From positions 1 through 41,441 of the forward strand of contig URBH01000013.1 of assembly GCA_900546075.1 (NCBI GenBank): 41,441 nt of DNA. Reading direction: 5' to 3'. Each line of letters starts with the position of its first letter. Position 1 is the first letter of the stretch. The translations under genes and the position numbers were made by a program. Below the pieces are notes generated by a model, which ran no database searches, was not told the origin of the DNA, and saw only the letters and a program-made list of their open reading frames with translations. This document shows positions 15,265-23,360 of the stretch, piece after piece. The DNA is from an uncultured Eubacteriales bacterium. Its GTDB lineage: Bacteria; Bacillota; Clostridia; Oscillospirales; Oscillospiraceae.

Positions 15265-16215
15265 TCAGCGAAGCCGGGGGGCGGGGACAGCGGTGAGGAT
15301 GTCCTGCAATACCGTCTGGGGCTGCTTTCCCTGGGCTTCCGCCCTGGGGGAGAGAATCAGCCGGTGGGCGATGGTGTGGACGAAGACCTCCTTCACATCC
15401 GCCGGGGTCACGTAATCCCGCCCCCGAAGCCGTGCCACCGACTTTGCCATGGCGGTGACGGCCAGGGTCGCCCGGGGGCTTGCACCCCGGAGAATGTCGG
15501 CGCTGCCCCGGGTGGCGCTGATGAGGGCTACAATATAATTGACCACGCTGTCGCTGAGGTAGGTTTCTTCCACCGTGTCCTGCATGGCGGTCAAATCCTC
15601 CCGGGTCATCAGAGGTGTCAGCTCATGGAGGGGGTTGCCGCCCTGCCGGTTCAGCACCATGGCGGCCTCGTCCTTGGGGCTGGGATAGCCCATGGACAGG
15701 CGCACCATGAACCGGTCCATCTGGCTGTCAGGCAGCAGCTGGGTGCCCGCCGCGCCGGTGGGATTCTGGGTGGCAATGACCGTAAAGGGCTTTGGCAGGG
15801 GGTGGCTCACCCCGTCCACCGTGACCTGCCCTTCCTCCATGGCCTCCAAAAGGGCAGACTGAGTGCGGGAGGTGGCGCGGTTCAGCTCGTCGGCGAGGAA
15901 CAGATTGCACAGCACCGCGCCGGGCTGATAGCGCATTTCCCCGGCGGCGTCAGGCACGGAGTAGCCCGTCACGTCGGAGGGCAGGACATCCGGGGTAAAC
16001 TGCACACGGCTGCAGCTTAAGCTCAGCACCCGGGAAAAGGCCAGCGCCATGGTGGTTTTCCCCACGCCGGGAATGTCCTCCAACAGGATATGCCCCCGGG
16101 CGAGGATCGCCGCCAGCACCCACAGCAGCACGGGATCCTTTCCCACAACCACGGTTTTCACCTGGGTGAGAATCTGCTGGGCGTAGCTGGCTACGGAATT
16201 GTCTCTGGCCGGCAT
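15265..16215 (-). CDS. MoxR-family AAA+ ATPase
   Basis: A 316-aa AAA+ ATPase. Walker A GVGKTT is at residues 50-55, Walker B is in LFLADELNRA, sensor 1 in VIATQNP, then MDRFMVRLSMGYP and a C-terminal lid with GASPRATLAV. MoxR proteins act as chaperone-like ATPases for cofactor or complex assembly with DUF58/VWA partners. AGAGGTGG before the ATG at 16215 sets the start; the longer frame to 16281 would begin in the promoter. It is the first gene of the operon. Confidence 0.94.
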   Translation of the reverse strand: MPARDNSVASYAQQILTQVKTVVVGKDPVLLWVLAAILARGHILLEDIPGVGKTTMALAFSRVLSLSCSRVQFTPDVLPSDVTGYSVPDAAGEMRYQPGAVLCNLFLADELNRATSRTQSALLEAMEEGQVTVDGVSHPLPKPFTVIATQNPTGAAGTQLLPDSQMDRFMVRLSMGYPSPKDEAAMVLNRQGGNPLHELTPLMTREDLTAMQDTVEETYLSDSVVNYIVALISATRGSADILRGASPRATLAVTAMAKSVARLRGRDYVTPADVKEVFVHTIAHRLILSPRAEAQGKQPQTVLQDILTAVPAPRLR

Positions 16216-16252
16216 CCAACCACCTCTTTCATGGAAATTCCTGTTTTCCCCC

Positions 16253-16281
16253 ATTGTACTCGTTTTTCCGTGAAAAAACAA
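16253..16281 (-). promoter_or_regulatory. Promoter for the MoxR operon
   Basis: On the minus strand TTGTTT (16276-16281) and TACAAT (16253-16258) have 17-base spacing, about 40 bases before the MoxR start. Confidence 0.6.
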
Positions 16282-16327
16282 GTCGGAGGGAGCGCAGGCG
16301 CCTTAAGATTTCCTTGCGGCGGGGCGG

Positions 16328-16358
16328 ATTTGCATTCTTTTTCGTAAGAAATGCAAAT
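16328..16358. promoter_or_regulatory. Operator-like palindrome between divergent promoters
   Basis: ATTTGCATTCTT (16328-16339) and AAGAAATGCAAAT (16346-16358) form an inverted repeat with one unpaired base. It lies between the MoxR promoter and the promoter of the BMP-domain gene, with no terminator role apparent. Confidence 0.45.
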
Positions 16359-16377
16359 AGGAAAGAGCAGATAGTGA

Positions 16378-16405
16378 TTGCAAACCGGCGAAAATGTGGT
16401 ATCAT
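16378..16405 (+). promoter_or_regulatory. Promoter for the BMP-domain gene
   Basis: TTGCAA (16378-16383) and TATCAT (16400-16405) are 16 bases apart, about 30 bases before the ATG at 16436. Confidence 0.55.
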
Positions 16406-16435
16406 ATGGTAAACCATTGTTCTTGGGAGGCTGCC

Positions 16436-18421
16436 ATGTCGATTCAGACCGCTTTAGATGAATATAACCTGGCGCTGAAACAGGGCCAGAGGGAATACCG
16501 GGAGCTTGTGATGGAGGGGCGCTCGCCCTACCCTGCCGTGCTGGACGATATTCTGCCGGAAAACAATACGGATTCCGTGGTGGACGTGGGGCTGGTGGAA
16601 ATCCCCTCGGAGCGGATCATCGGCACCAAATCCGCCGGACGCATCTCGGCCTTTACCGCCTCCTTCTGCCCGCTGCTGGACAGCAAATCCGAGTTTGCCA
16701 CCAAGTGGGTCAACCTCTGTGCTGCCCACCTGGGAGAGACGGGCATCACCGACCCCATTCTGTGCTACGAATATCTGGGGAATTTCTACGTTCAGGAGGG
16801 CAACAAGCGGGTCAGCGTCCTGCGGCACTTTGGCTCCCCCCGGATTCCCGGCACCGTCAAGCGGATTGTGCCGCCCCTGACGGATGAGCCGCGGATTCAG
16901 GCGTACTATGAATTTATGGACTTTTACAAGGCCTCCCACCTGTACTGCGTCCAATTCCGCCATCCCGGAGATTATGCCAGGCTTCTGGCGCATCTGGGGA
17001 AGAAAAGCGACGAAATCTGGGAGGAATCGGAACGGCGCACCTTCAACGCCTATTTCCACTATTTCCGGGACGCGTTCAGCGCCCTGCAGGTGCCGCCGGA
17101 GGAAGTTCTCCCCGAGGAAGCGCTGCTGCTGTGGCTGGATCTGTACCCGTTTCAGGACTTAGGGCAGCTGTCCACGGCGGAGCTGAAAAAGAGCGTCGCC
17201 GCCCTGCGGGAGGACATGGTCGCCAACACGAAAAAGCAGGAGGCCGTCAAGGTGCAGACCAAGGCGGAGGACACCTCCAGGACGTCCCTCTTGGAGCGGT
17301 TCATTTCCGCAAGCCCCGACCATCTGAACGTGGCCTTCGTCCATCAGATGAACCCCGGGAGCAGCACCTGGGTGCTGGGTCACGAGGAGGGGAAGGAGCA
17401 TCTGAAAAAGGTGTTCGGCGACCGGGTCACCCTGCGCAGTTACTTTGACGCCGCGAGTCCGGAGCTGGCCGAGCCGATCATCGAGCAGGCGGTGGCCGAC
17501 GGCGCGCAGGTGGTGTTCATCACCGCACCCCCCTTGAGCCGCGCCACGCTGAAGGCCGCGGTGGAGCATCCCAAGGTGCGATTTCTCAACTGCTCCGTCG
17601 ATCAGGCCTATTCCAGCATCCGCACCTATTACGGACGGATCTACGAGGCGAAGTTCATCACCGGCGCCATCGCCGGCGCCATGGCGCAGAACAACCGCAT
17701 CGGCTACATCGCCTCCTACCCGATTTTCGGCGTTCCCGCCTCCATCAACGCCTTTGCCCTGGGGGCGCAGATGACCAACCCCCGGGCGCAGATTGAGCTG
17801 CGGTGGTCGTGCGTCAAGGGAACGCCCCAGGCCGATCTGCTGGCGGACGGCATCCGTGTGGTATCCAACCGGGACGCGCCGACCCAGGCGAAAATGTATC
17901 TGGACTTCTGCAATTACGGCACCTACCTGATGAACGACCGGGGCGACCTGATTCCTCTGGGAACGCCCATCTGGGTCTGGGGCAAGTTCTATGAATTCGT
18001 CATCCGCAGTATTTTCGCCGGAGGCTGGAAGCGGGACAAGGGAGAATCCACCGCCCTGAACTACTGGCTGGGCATGGACAGCGGCGTCATCGGCGTCCGG
18101 CTGTCCGAAAAGCTTCCGGAGGGCGTGCATCAGTTTGCGGAGATTCTGAAAAAGGGCTTGGAGGACGGCGTTCTCGACCCCTTCCGGCGGCGCATCACCG
18201 CCCAGGACGGTACGGTGAAATCCGACGGTACCCGGGGGTTCGCCCCGGAGGAGCTGCTGCACATGGATTGGCTGTGCGACAACATTGTGGGCAGCATCCC
18301 CACCTTTGATCAGATTCTGCCGATCTCCCAGCAGATGGTGCGGGAGCTGGGCATTTACCGAGATAAAATTCCCGCAGAGAAGGAGGGGAAGCCCCGTGAA
18401 GATTTTGACCGTATCCGATGA
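16436..18421 (+). CDS. Cytosolic BMP-family (Med/PnrA-like) protein with ParB-like N-terminal domain
   Basis: A 661-aa protein without signal peptide or lipobox. Residues about 40-155 include VGLVEIPSERIIGTKSAGR, DPILCYEYLGNFYVQEGNKR and VSVLRHFG, the outline of a ParB/sulfiredoxin-like fold with its EGN-R-V motif. From about residue 295 the BMP periplasmic-binding-protein-like domain begins (LNVAFVHQMNPGSSTWVLGH, GRIYEAKFITGAIAG, IGYIASYPIFGVPASINAFA). BMP domains in substrate-binding proteins bind nucleosides; Bacillus Med is a regulatory BMP protein. A cytosolic nucleoside- or ligand-sensing regulator is the best guess. GGGAGG five bases before the ATG at 16436 fixes the start. The metallophosphoesterase gene overlaps its end by 26 bases. 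Confidence 0.8.
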   Translation: MSIQTALDEYNLALKQGQREYRELVMEGRSPYPAVLDDILPENNTDSVVDVGLVEIPSERIIGTKSAGRISAFTASFCPLLDSKSEFATKWVNLCAAHLGETGITDPILCYEYLGNFYVQEGNKRVSVLRHFGSPRIPGTVKRIVPPLTDEPRIQAYYEFMDFYKASHLYCVQFRHPGDYARLLAHLGKKSDEIWEESERRTFNAYFHYFRDAFSALQVPPEEVLPEEALLLWLDLYPFQDLGQLSTAELKKSVAALREDMVANTKKQEAVKVQTKAEDTSRTSLLERFISASPDHLNVAFVHQMNPGSSTWVLGHEEGKEHLKKVFGDRVTLRSYFDAASPELAEPIIEQAVADGAQVVFITAPPLSRATLKAAVEHPKVRFLNCSVDQAYSSIRTYYGRIYEAKFITGAIAGAMAQNNRIGYIASYPIFGVPASINAFALGAQMTNPRAQIELRWSCVKGTPQADLLADGIRVVSNRDAPTQAKMYLDFCNYGTYLMNDRGDLIPLGTPIWVWGKFYEFVIRSIFAGGWKRDKGESTALNYWLGMDSGVIGVRLSEKLPEGVHQFAEILKKGLEDGVLDPFRRRITAQDGTVKSDGTRGFAPEELLHMDWLCDNIVGSIPTFDQILPISQQMVRELGIYRDKIPAEKEGKPREDFDRIR

Positions 18422-19067
18422 GGAATGTGCCGCACTCTGGGATCATTACGTCCCCGGGCGGCTGAAGGAGTATGACCTGATCCTCTCCTGCGGCGACCTG
18501 AACGCGCGGTATCTGAGCTTTCTCGTCACCATGGCGCGGTGCCCTCTGCTGTACGTCCACGGGAATCACGATACCAACTACCGCCAGGTTCCCCCGGAGG
18601 GCTGCGACTGCATCGACGACCACATCGTGACCTACAACGGGGTGCGCATCCTGGGTCTTGGTGGGTGCCGCAGGTACCATCCCGGCCCCCACCAGTACAC
18701 CGACGACCAGATGCGCCGCCGCATCCAGAAGCTCAAGTGGAAGCTCAAGCGTATGGGGGGGGTGGACATCGTGGTGACCCACGCGCCGCCCTACGGCCTG
18801 GGCGACGGGGACGATCCGGCGCACTGGGGGTTTGAATCCCTGGTGGGGCTGCTGGATACATACCACCCAAAGTATCTTGTCCACGGGCATGTCCACCTGC
18901 GCTACGGCGCCCGGGATCGGGTGCGGGATTACAACGGCACGACCCTCATCAACGCCACCGAACGCTATACCTTTGAAATCCCCGACCGGCCGGTGGACGG
19001 AAAAGAGCTGGGTCAGGTGATCTACAAGACCCGCCAGGGACGGGACGACCCCCTGGGAAGGTGCTGA
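18396..19067 (+). CDS. Metallophosphoesterase
   Basis: A 223-aa calcineurin-like phosphoesterase. Metal-binding motifs appear in order: LILSCGDLN, VHGNHD, VVTHAPPYG and VHGHVH. The usual first D-x-H is replaced, since the start reads KILTVSDEE, but the remaining motifs are intact. AGGAGGGG is eight bases before a GTG start at 18396, inside the end of the BMP gene, so the two are translationally coupled. Its stop codon overlaps the first bases of the MITE-like element. The substrate is unknown. Confidence 0.9.
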   Translation: MKILTVSDEECAALWDHYVPGRLKEYDLILSCGDLNARYLSFLVTMARCPLLYVHGNHDTNYRQVPPEGCDCIDDHIVTYNGVRILGLGGCRRYHPGPHQYTDDQMRRRIQKLKWKLKRMGGVDIVVTHAPPYGLGDGDDPAHWGFESLVGLLDTYHPKYLVHGHVHLRYGARDRVRDYNGTTLINATERYTFEIPDRPVDGKELGQVIYKTRQGRDDPLGRC

Positions 19068-19305
19068 TACTAGTTTTCAGGCAACACCGCATAATTTGAC
19101 AAGAAGGCTCAGCCAGGATTTTTGTTCCAATTCAAAGTTTGGAAAACGAAGGAATACTGTATGTACCCGCAAGGGGTATGCCGCATCCGTAAGCCAGCTT
19201 GCGCTGGCAACGGCTGCGCTATATTTCTCGTTTTTCAAACTGAAGAAGTGGGGCAAAAAGGCGGCTGAGACTCGCAGGCACAATTGTGCGGTGTTGCCTT
19301 AGTAC
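19067..19305. mobile_element. MITE-like element with terminal inverted repeats
   Basis: Perfect 12-bp inverted repeats GGCAACACCGCA (19080-19091) and TGCGGTGTTGCC (19287-19298), extended by matching AATT and by TACTA-containing outer ends (ATACTAGTTTTCA at left, TTAGTAC at right). CTCAGCC also recurs inside both ends. Length is about 240 bases with no gene and an internal hairpin GCCAGC/GCTGGC. This is the structure of a non-autonomous transposon derivative; the family is not identified and no clear target duplication is seen. Confidence 0.65.
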
Positions 19306-19365
19306 GAGAAATGGAGCGTATCTGTACCGATACGCTCCATCACTGCTTTACAACCACCCATCAAA
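19304..19365 (-). terminator. Terminator-containing repeat, copy B
   Basis: The reverse complement of copy A at 11750: TTTGATGG, TGTAAA, CAGT, then GGAGCGTATC pairing with GATACGCTCC and ATTTCTCGT. It lies just downstream of the minus-strand zinc-ribbon gene and abuts the MITE-like element. Confidence 0.75.
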
Positions 19366-19384
19366 TCAGGCGATTCGTGTTAAA

Positions 19385-19834
19385 TTACTCTTCTTCGTCT
19401 TCCAGAGAAAACTCCAGCGTCTCGCCGCAGTTGGGGCAGACGATGCTTCCCTTTTCCAGCGTCTCCTCGTCAAAGTCGACCACTTCGCCGCAGCTGGGGC
19501 ATTCCGCCTCATAAATGGTGGTCTCCTCGTCGCCGAACTCGAAGCCCTCGTCGGAATCCTCGTCGTCATCCCACTCGTCTTCGTCGTCGTAATCCTCGTA
19601 GTCGTCATCGTCCTCATCCATGATGAAGTCCTCGATGGCGTCCAGGTCTTCCTCGATCTCATCCAGTTCGTCGGAAATGGCAATGGTGGTCTCCTCAATG
19701 TCGGTGACGCGCTTGGCCATGTCCCCCAGCAGGTCCACGATGGCAGCGATCATCTTGCCCTCGTTGGACTCGGTGTTCAGGTTCATGCCCTCCATCAGGC
19801 CCTTGAGGTAGGCGGACTTTTCGGAAATCGTCAT
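19385..19834 (-). CDS. CD1247-like acidic zinc-ribbon protein
   Basis: A 149-aa protein. The N-terminal helical domain (about residues 1-60, MTISEKSAYLKGLMEGMN) matches the CD1247 N-terminal family. A very acidic Asp/Glu/Tyr linker (about 55-105) and a C-terminal zinc ribbon with CPSCGE and CPNCGE follow. It commonly neighbours efp in clostridia. The function is unknown; the zinc ribbon and acidic linker suggest contact with nucleic-acid-binding machinery. AGGAGG precedes the ATG. The gene is followed by the copy B terminator. Confidence 0.85.
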   Translation of the reverse strand: MTISEKSAYLKGLMEGMNLNTESNEGKMIAAIVDLLGDMAKRVTDIEETTIAISDELDEIEEDLDAIEDFIMDEDDDDYEDYDDEDEWDDDEDSDEGFEFGDEETTIYEAECPSCGEVVDFDEETLEKGSIVCPNCGETLEFSLEDEEE

Positions 19835-19858
19835 AATGATCCTCCTTTACACGTAATT

Positions 19859-19875
19859 GGGGCGAAAAACGCCCC
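19859..19875. terminator. Weak hairpin between efp and the zinc-ribbon gene
   Basis: GGGGCG (19859-19864) pairs with CGCCCC (19870-19875) around five A residues. On the minus strand there is no T-run after it, so it may only slow RNA polymerase between the two genes. Confidence 0.35.
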
Positions 19876-19888
19876 CTGCTTTTATGGA

Positions 19889-20452
19889 TTAAGCCTTGGA
19901 GCGACCCAGGTACTCGCCGGTGCGGGTGTCGATCTGAATCTTGTCGCCCTCGTTGATGAAGAGAGGCACCTTCACCTCAGCGCCGGTCTCCACGGTAGCG
20001 GGCTTGGTGACGTTGGTGGCGGTGTTGCCGGCGAAACCGGGCTCAGTCTTGGTGACCACCAGGTCGGCAAAGTTGGGGACTTCCACGCCGAACACCTTGC
20101 CCTTGTAGCTCATAATGGTGCAGACGTCATTCTCCTTGACGAACTTGAAGGAATCGTCCAGAGCGGAAGCATCGATGGGCTCCAGCTCATAGGTCTCCTG
20201 ATCCATGAAGTAGTACAGGGCGCCGTCATTGTAGGAATACTCCATCTTCTTGCGCTCAACGAACGCGGTGGGGAACTTGGCGGTGGGGTTGAAGCTGGTC
20301 TCGGTGACAGCGCCGGTGATGACGTTCTTCATCTTCACACGGACGAACGCCGCGCCCTTACCGGGCTTGACGTGCTGGAACTCCACGACCTGCATAACCT
20401 TACCGTCCATATCAAAGGTAACGCCGTTTCTAAATTCGCCTGCAGAAATCAT
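19889..20452 (-). CDS. efp: Elongation factor P
   Basis: A 187-aa translation factor of standard length that relieves ribosomes stalled at proline runs. It has the three-domain EF-P layout. The tip loop is HVKPGKGAA with Lys32 at the position modified in other bacteria, and the protein ends with DKIQIDTRTGEYLGR. AGGAGG precedes the ATG. A promoter at 20521-20549 gives it its own transcript with the zinc-ribbon gene. Codon use indicates high expression. Confidence 0.97.
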   Translation of the reverse strand: MISAGEFRNGVTFDMDGKVMQVVEFQHVKPGKGAAFVRVKMKNVITGAVTETSFNPTAKFPTAFVERKKMEYSYNDGALYYFMDQETYELEPIDASALDDSFKFVKENDVCTIMSYKGKVFGVEVPNFADLVVTKTEPGFAGNTATNVTKPATVETGAEVKVPLFINEGDKIQIDTRTGEYLGRSKA

Positions 20453-20520
20453 TTTCTATTTCCTCCTATGATGCCTTTCCTGGGAAAAGCAAATTGTGTA
20501 TACAAGAATTTTACACATGT

Positions 20521-20549
20521 ATTATAGCCTAAAAAATTCGACTTTTCAA
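20521..20549 (-). promoter_or_regulatory. Promoter for efp
   Basis: On the minus strand TTGAAA (20544-20549) and TATAAT (20521-20526) have 17-base spacing, a near-consensus sigma-A promoter about 70 bases before efp. Confidence 0.75.
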
Positions 20550-20665
20550 TAGGGAAATCCAATAAAAATTGCGCCCTATCCGGATTCTTCTTTGCCTTCT
20601 CCGTCACAGCCTAATCAAACGTGTAGAAACGATTGTTTCTGCGGGCAGAAATCGCTTCCTGTCTT

Positions 20666-21643
20666 CTATCCCTGCCGCGCCCTGAGCTTCTCAAAAAACG
20701 GATTTAGCCAGATAAACAGTTGGGGGTGAATTTTAACCAGAAGCCGCTTAAGTTTCGTAATTCTTCCCATATCATCGCCATAATTACCTGTAAGAGGCGC
20801 AGCGATTCTCCGGACAAGCTCCTGATTCTGATCTTTCCACTCCGGCATCTTCCAGGTGATGAGAAGCATATCCATACAAAGGCCGATATACTGATTGTAG
20901 GCCTCCGGGACACACGCCGGGAAATGCTCCTGATAAAAAGCCAGCCGTTCCTTGGTGCTGGTAATCCATTCAAAGAAGCGCGTTGTAAAATGCCCACGTG
21001 TAATACTGTTTTCCGACTGATACCAGTAATACATCGGCCGTGCCGTGTAGGTTACCCGCTTTGCCCTTGCGACAAGCAGATGCTGCATAGCCATATCTTC
21101 CATATACACGTTTTTCTGCCGTAGCCCATCAAACATTTCAGCAGCATATAATTTATCCCACATCGCATTGGTTATGCAGCTGCAACGAATCAGTTCCGAC
21201 TGAGCATCGGTACCACCAGCTGTAAACTGGACGTCCATATCAGGGTTAAAATATCCTGTGATTTTCTCCCCTGTAACAATTGCCGTGCCACAGCAGGAAA
21301 TCTGTGCATTTTCCGCTATCATTCTTTGCAGCAGGACTTCATACATTTCCGGGTCAATCCAATCGTCCGCGTCCACAAATCCAACATAATCGCCATGCAT
21401 AGCATCCAATCCAGCGTTTCTGGCTGGCCCCACGCCATCGTTCTCTTTACGAATCACGGCAATTCTGGAATCCTCCAAAGCAAAGGCTTCGCACAGCTCC
21501 CCGCTTCTGTCGCAGGACCCATCATCCACCAGAATAATCTCCAAATTCCGATAGGTCTGCCCACGGATACTGGCAACACACTTTTCGATATACTTTTCTG
21601 CATTATAGACAGGCACGATAACAGAAATCAGTGGTTCTTGCAC
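20666..21643 (-). CDS. Family 2 glycosyltransferase
   Basis: A 325-aa GT-A fold glycosyltransferase: ISVIVPVYNAEKYIEKCVAS at residues about 6-25, ILVDDGSCDRSGE, ENDGVGPARNAGL, and the metal-binding FVDADDWI near residue 94. It resembles EpsJ-type enzymes that build exopolysaccharide or teichoic-acid chains; donor and acceptor are unknown. The start is GTG at 21643 with AAGGAG upstream. It lies between the M24 peptidase and efp genes, usually close neighbours in clostridia, and is more AT-rich than both, suggesting insertion. Confidence 0.9.
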   Translation of the reverse strand: MQEPLISVIVPVYNAEKYIEKCVASIRGQTYRNLEIILVDDGSCDRSGELCEAFALEDSRIAVIRKENDGVGPARNAGLDAMHGDYVGFVDADDWIDPEMYEVLLQRMIAENAQISCCGTAIVTGEKITGYFNPDMDVQFTAGGTDAQSELIRCSCITNAMWDKLYAAEMFDGLRQKNVYMEDMAMQHLLVARAKRVTYTARPMYYWYQSENSITRGHFTTRFFEWITSTKERLAFYQEHFPACVPEAYNQYIGLCMDMLLITWKMPEWKDQNQELVRRIAAPLTGNYGDDMGRITKLKRLLVKIHPQLFIWLNPFFEKLRARQG

Positions 21644-21706
21644 CCTATTCTCCTTAACTGCTCACGCTATACCATTTTCGTAAAAAGAGGAAGCAAACCC
21701 GAATAA

Positions 21707-22771
21707 TCAGATAATAATCAGGTTCTTGGGGCTTCCCGTAATATCCTCGCAGCCTTCTTCCGTGATAATGGTTACATCCTCGATGCGAACGCCGAATTTT
21801 CCGGGCAGATAGATGCCCGGCTCCGCGGAGCAGACGACGCCTGCGGGCAGCGGCTCGGTGTTGCTGGCGTTGGGGCTGGGATTTTCATGGATTTCCAGAC
21901 CAAGGCTGTGGCCGTAGCCGTGGCCGAAGTATGCGCCGTAGCCGGCATCGGCAATGACCTTCCGGGCGGTGCCGTCAATATCCTTGCCGGGAACGCCGGC
22001 CTTCGTGGCGGCGATGGCGGTCAGCTGCGCCTTGAGAACGGTATCGTACACGTGCTTCATCTCGTCGGTGGCGTAGCCCACGGCCACGGTGCGGGTCATG
22101 TCGGAGCAGTAGCCCATGTAGGACGCGCCAAAGTCCATGGTGACGAAGTCGCCCTTCTGAATGACCCGTTCCCCGGCGACGCCATGGGGCAGGCTGGTAT
22201 TGGGGCCGGATACCACGATGGGGTCAAAGGCCAGACCGGTGCCGCCGTTCTTGTACATGCAGTAGATCAGCTCCGCCTGAAGCTCCAGCTCGGTCATGCC
22301 GGGCTTGATGCGGGTGATAACCTCGGCAAAGGCTCTGTCGGTGATGGCCTGCGCCTTGCGCATCAGCTCCAGCTCCCAGTCCTCCTTGGTGCCGCGGAAG
22401 GCGTAGATGGGCTTGTGGAAGGGCACCAGCTTGGCGTTCAGCTTCTCGTTGTAGTGGAAATACTCCTCTGCGGTGAGATAATGCTCCTCATAGCCAAGGG
22501 CGGTCACGCCGAAGTCGGCAATGGCCGTGTTCAGGCGCTGGATGTAGCTGTTCTCCCGGTTCACCTCCAGAACCTCAAAGCCCTTCAGGTTCTTCTCGGC
22601 GGACTCGATGTAGCGGCTGTCGGTGAAGTAGCGGCACCCCTTCTTGGTGACGATGGCAACGCCCTCGGCGATGTCGAACTCCGCGCCGTAATGGCGGCTG
22701 TAGCGGGAGGTCAGCAGCAGGCCGTCCACCTCCCCGTCCAGCAGGGTCAGATACTTGTCAAGATTTTTCAT
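21707..22771 (-). CDS. pepP: Xaa-Pro peptidase, M24 family
   Basis: A 354-aa creatinase/prolidase-type metallopeptidase with an N-terminal creatinase domain (about 1-130) and a pita-bread catalytic domain. The metal ligands are visible as MDFGA, CSDMTRT, FGHGYGHSLGLEIHE, SAEPGIY and VRIEDV. It removes the residue before proline in peptides, in the cytosol. AAAGGAG precedes the ATG and lies within the end of yqeG, two bases away, so it is coupled to yqeG. Whether it is an aminopeptidase P or a dipeptidase (PepQ) cannot be told. Confidence 0.93.
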   Translation of the reverse strand: MKNLDKYLTLLDGEVDGLLLTSRYSRHYGAEFDIAEGVAIVTKKGCRYFTDSRYIESAEKNLKGFEVLEVNRENSYIQRLNTAIADFGVTALGYEEHYLTAEEYFHYNEKLNAKLVPFHKPIYAFRGTKEDWELELMRKAQAITDRAFAEVITRIKPGMTELELQAELIYCMYKNGGTGLAFDPIVVSGPNTSLPHGVAGERVIQKGDFVTMDFGASYMGYCSDMTRTVAVGYATDEMKHVYDTVLKAQLTAIAATKAGVPGKDIDGTARKVIADAGYGAYFGHGYGHSLGLEIHENPSPNASNTEPLPAGVVCSAEPGIYLPGKFGVRIEDVTIITEEGCEDITGSPKNLIII

Positions 22772-22773
22772 GG

Positions 22774-23271
22774 TCAGATTCTCCTTTTCTTTGCAGGTAA
22801 AATAAATGGCAGCTCCAGCACGTGACGTGCCTTCAGCCAGAAATTGTGATTGTTGATGGCGCTGACCAGAATGGAGGTCACACCGACGCAGTTGGCGCCG
22901 AGGGTATCGGTGTAAATCTGATCGCCCACCAGCGCGGCGTTTTTTGCGGGAATGTCATATTTTTCCAGACATTCCCGGATACCCTTGGAAAAGGGCTTTT
23001 TCGCATGGGTGATGCAGTCAAGACCGTGTTCCTGACAAAAGCGGGGCACACGATCCTTGCGGCTGTTGGAGACGATGCACACGGCGATATCCGTCTGCTT
23101 CATCCGGTTCAGCCACGCCGTCATCTCCGCCGTGGGGACGTCGGTGGTGTAGGGTACAATGGTATTGTCAAAATCCAGCATCAGCAGCCGGATGTCCCGG
23201 GCGTGGAGCAGCTCCGGCGTTATGTCGGTGAGGCGGTTTGCGATGATCTTGGGAAGTAGAGAAAAGGGCAT
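22774..23271 (-). CDS. yqeG: YqeG-family HAD phosphatase
   Basis: A 165-aa HAD-superfamily IIIA phosphatase with motif 1 LDFDNTI (Asp33/Asp35), motif 2 VSNS, Lys in AKKPFSKG, and motif 4 LVGDQIYTD. Family length is about 170. GGGAGG lies before the ATG at 23271, chosen over the longer frame to 23322. It heads the yqeG-M24 operon and is divergent from the hypothetical gene at 23361. The Bacillus homologue lies with ribosome-assembly genes; the substrate is not known. Confidence 0.92.
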   Translation of the reverse strand: MPFSLLPKIIANRLTDITPELLHARDIRLLMLDFDNTIVPYTTDVPTAEMTAWLNRMKQTDIAVCIVSNSRKDRVPRFCQEHGLDCITHAKKPFSKGIRECLEKYDIPAKNAALVGDQIYTDTLGANCVGVTSILVSAINNHNFWLKARHVLELPFILPAKKRRI

Positions 23272-23360
23272 AATATCCTCCCGTGGTTCGTATAGTGATC
23301 GTAGAGCGGGCAGCCCCCGCATATCGGCTTATATTATATCACGGAAAGGAGGATTTGTCC

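Noticed and set aside
19286..20527. 413-codon plus-strand frame over efp and the zinc-ribbon gene
   Set aside because: It runs antisense to two confidently identified genes and starts inside a repeat.
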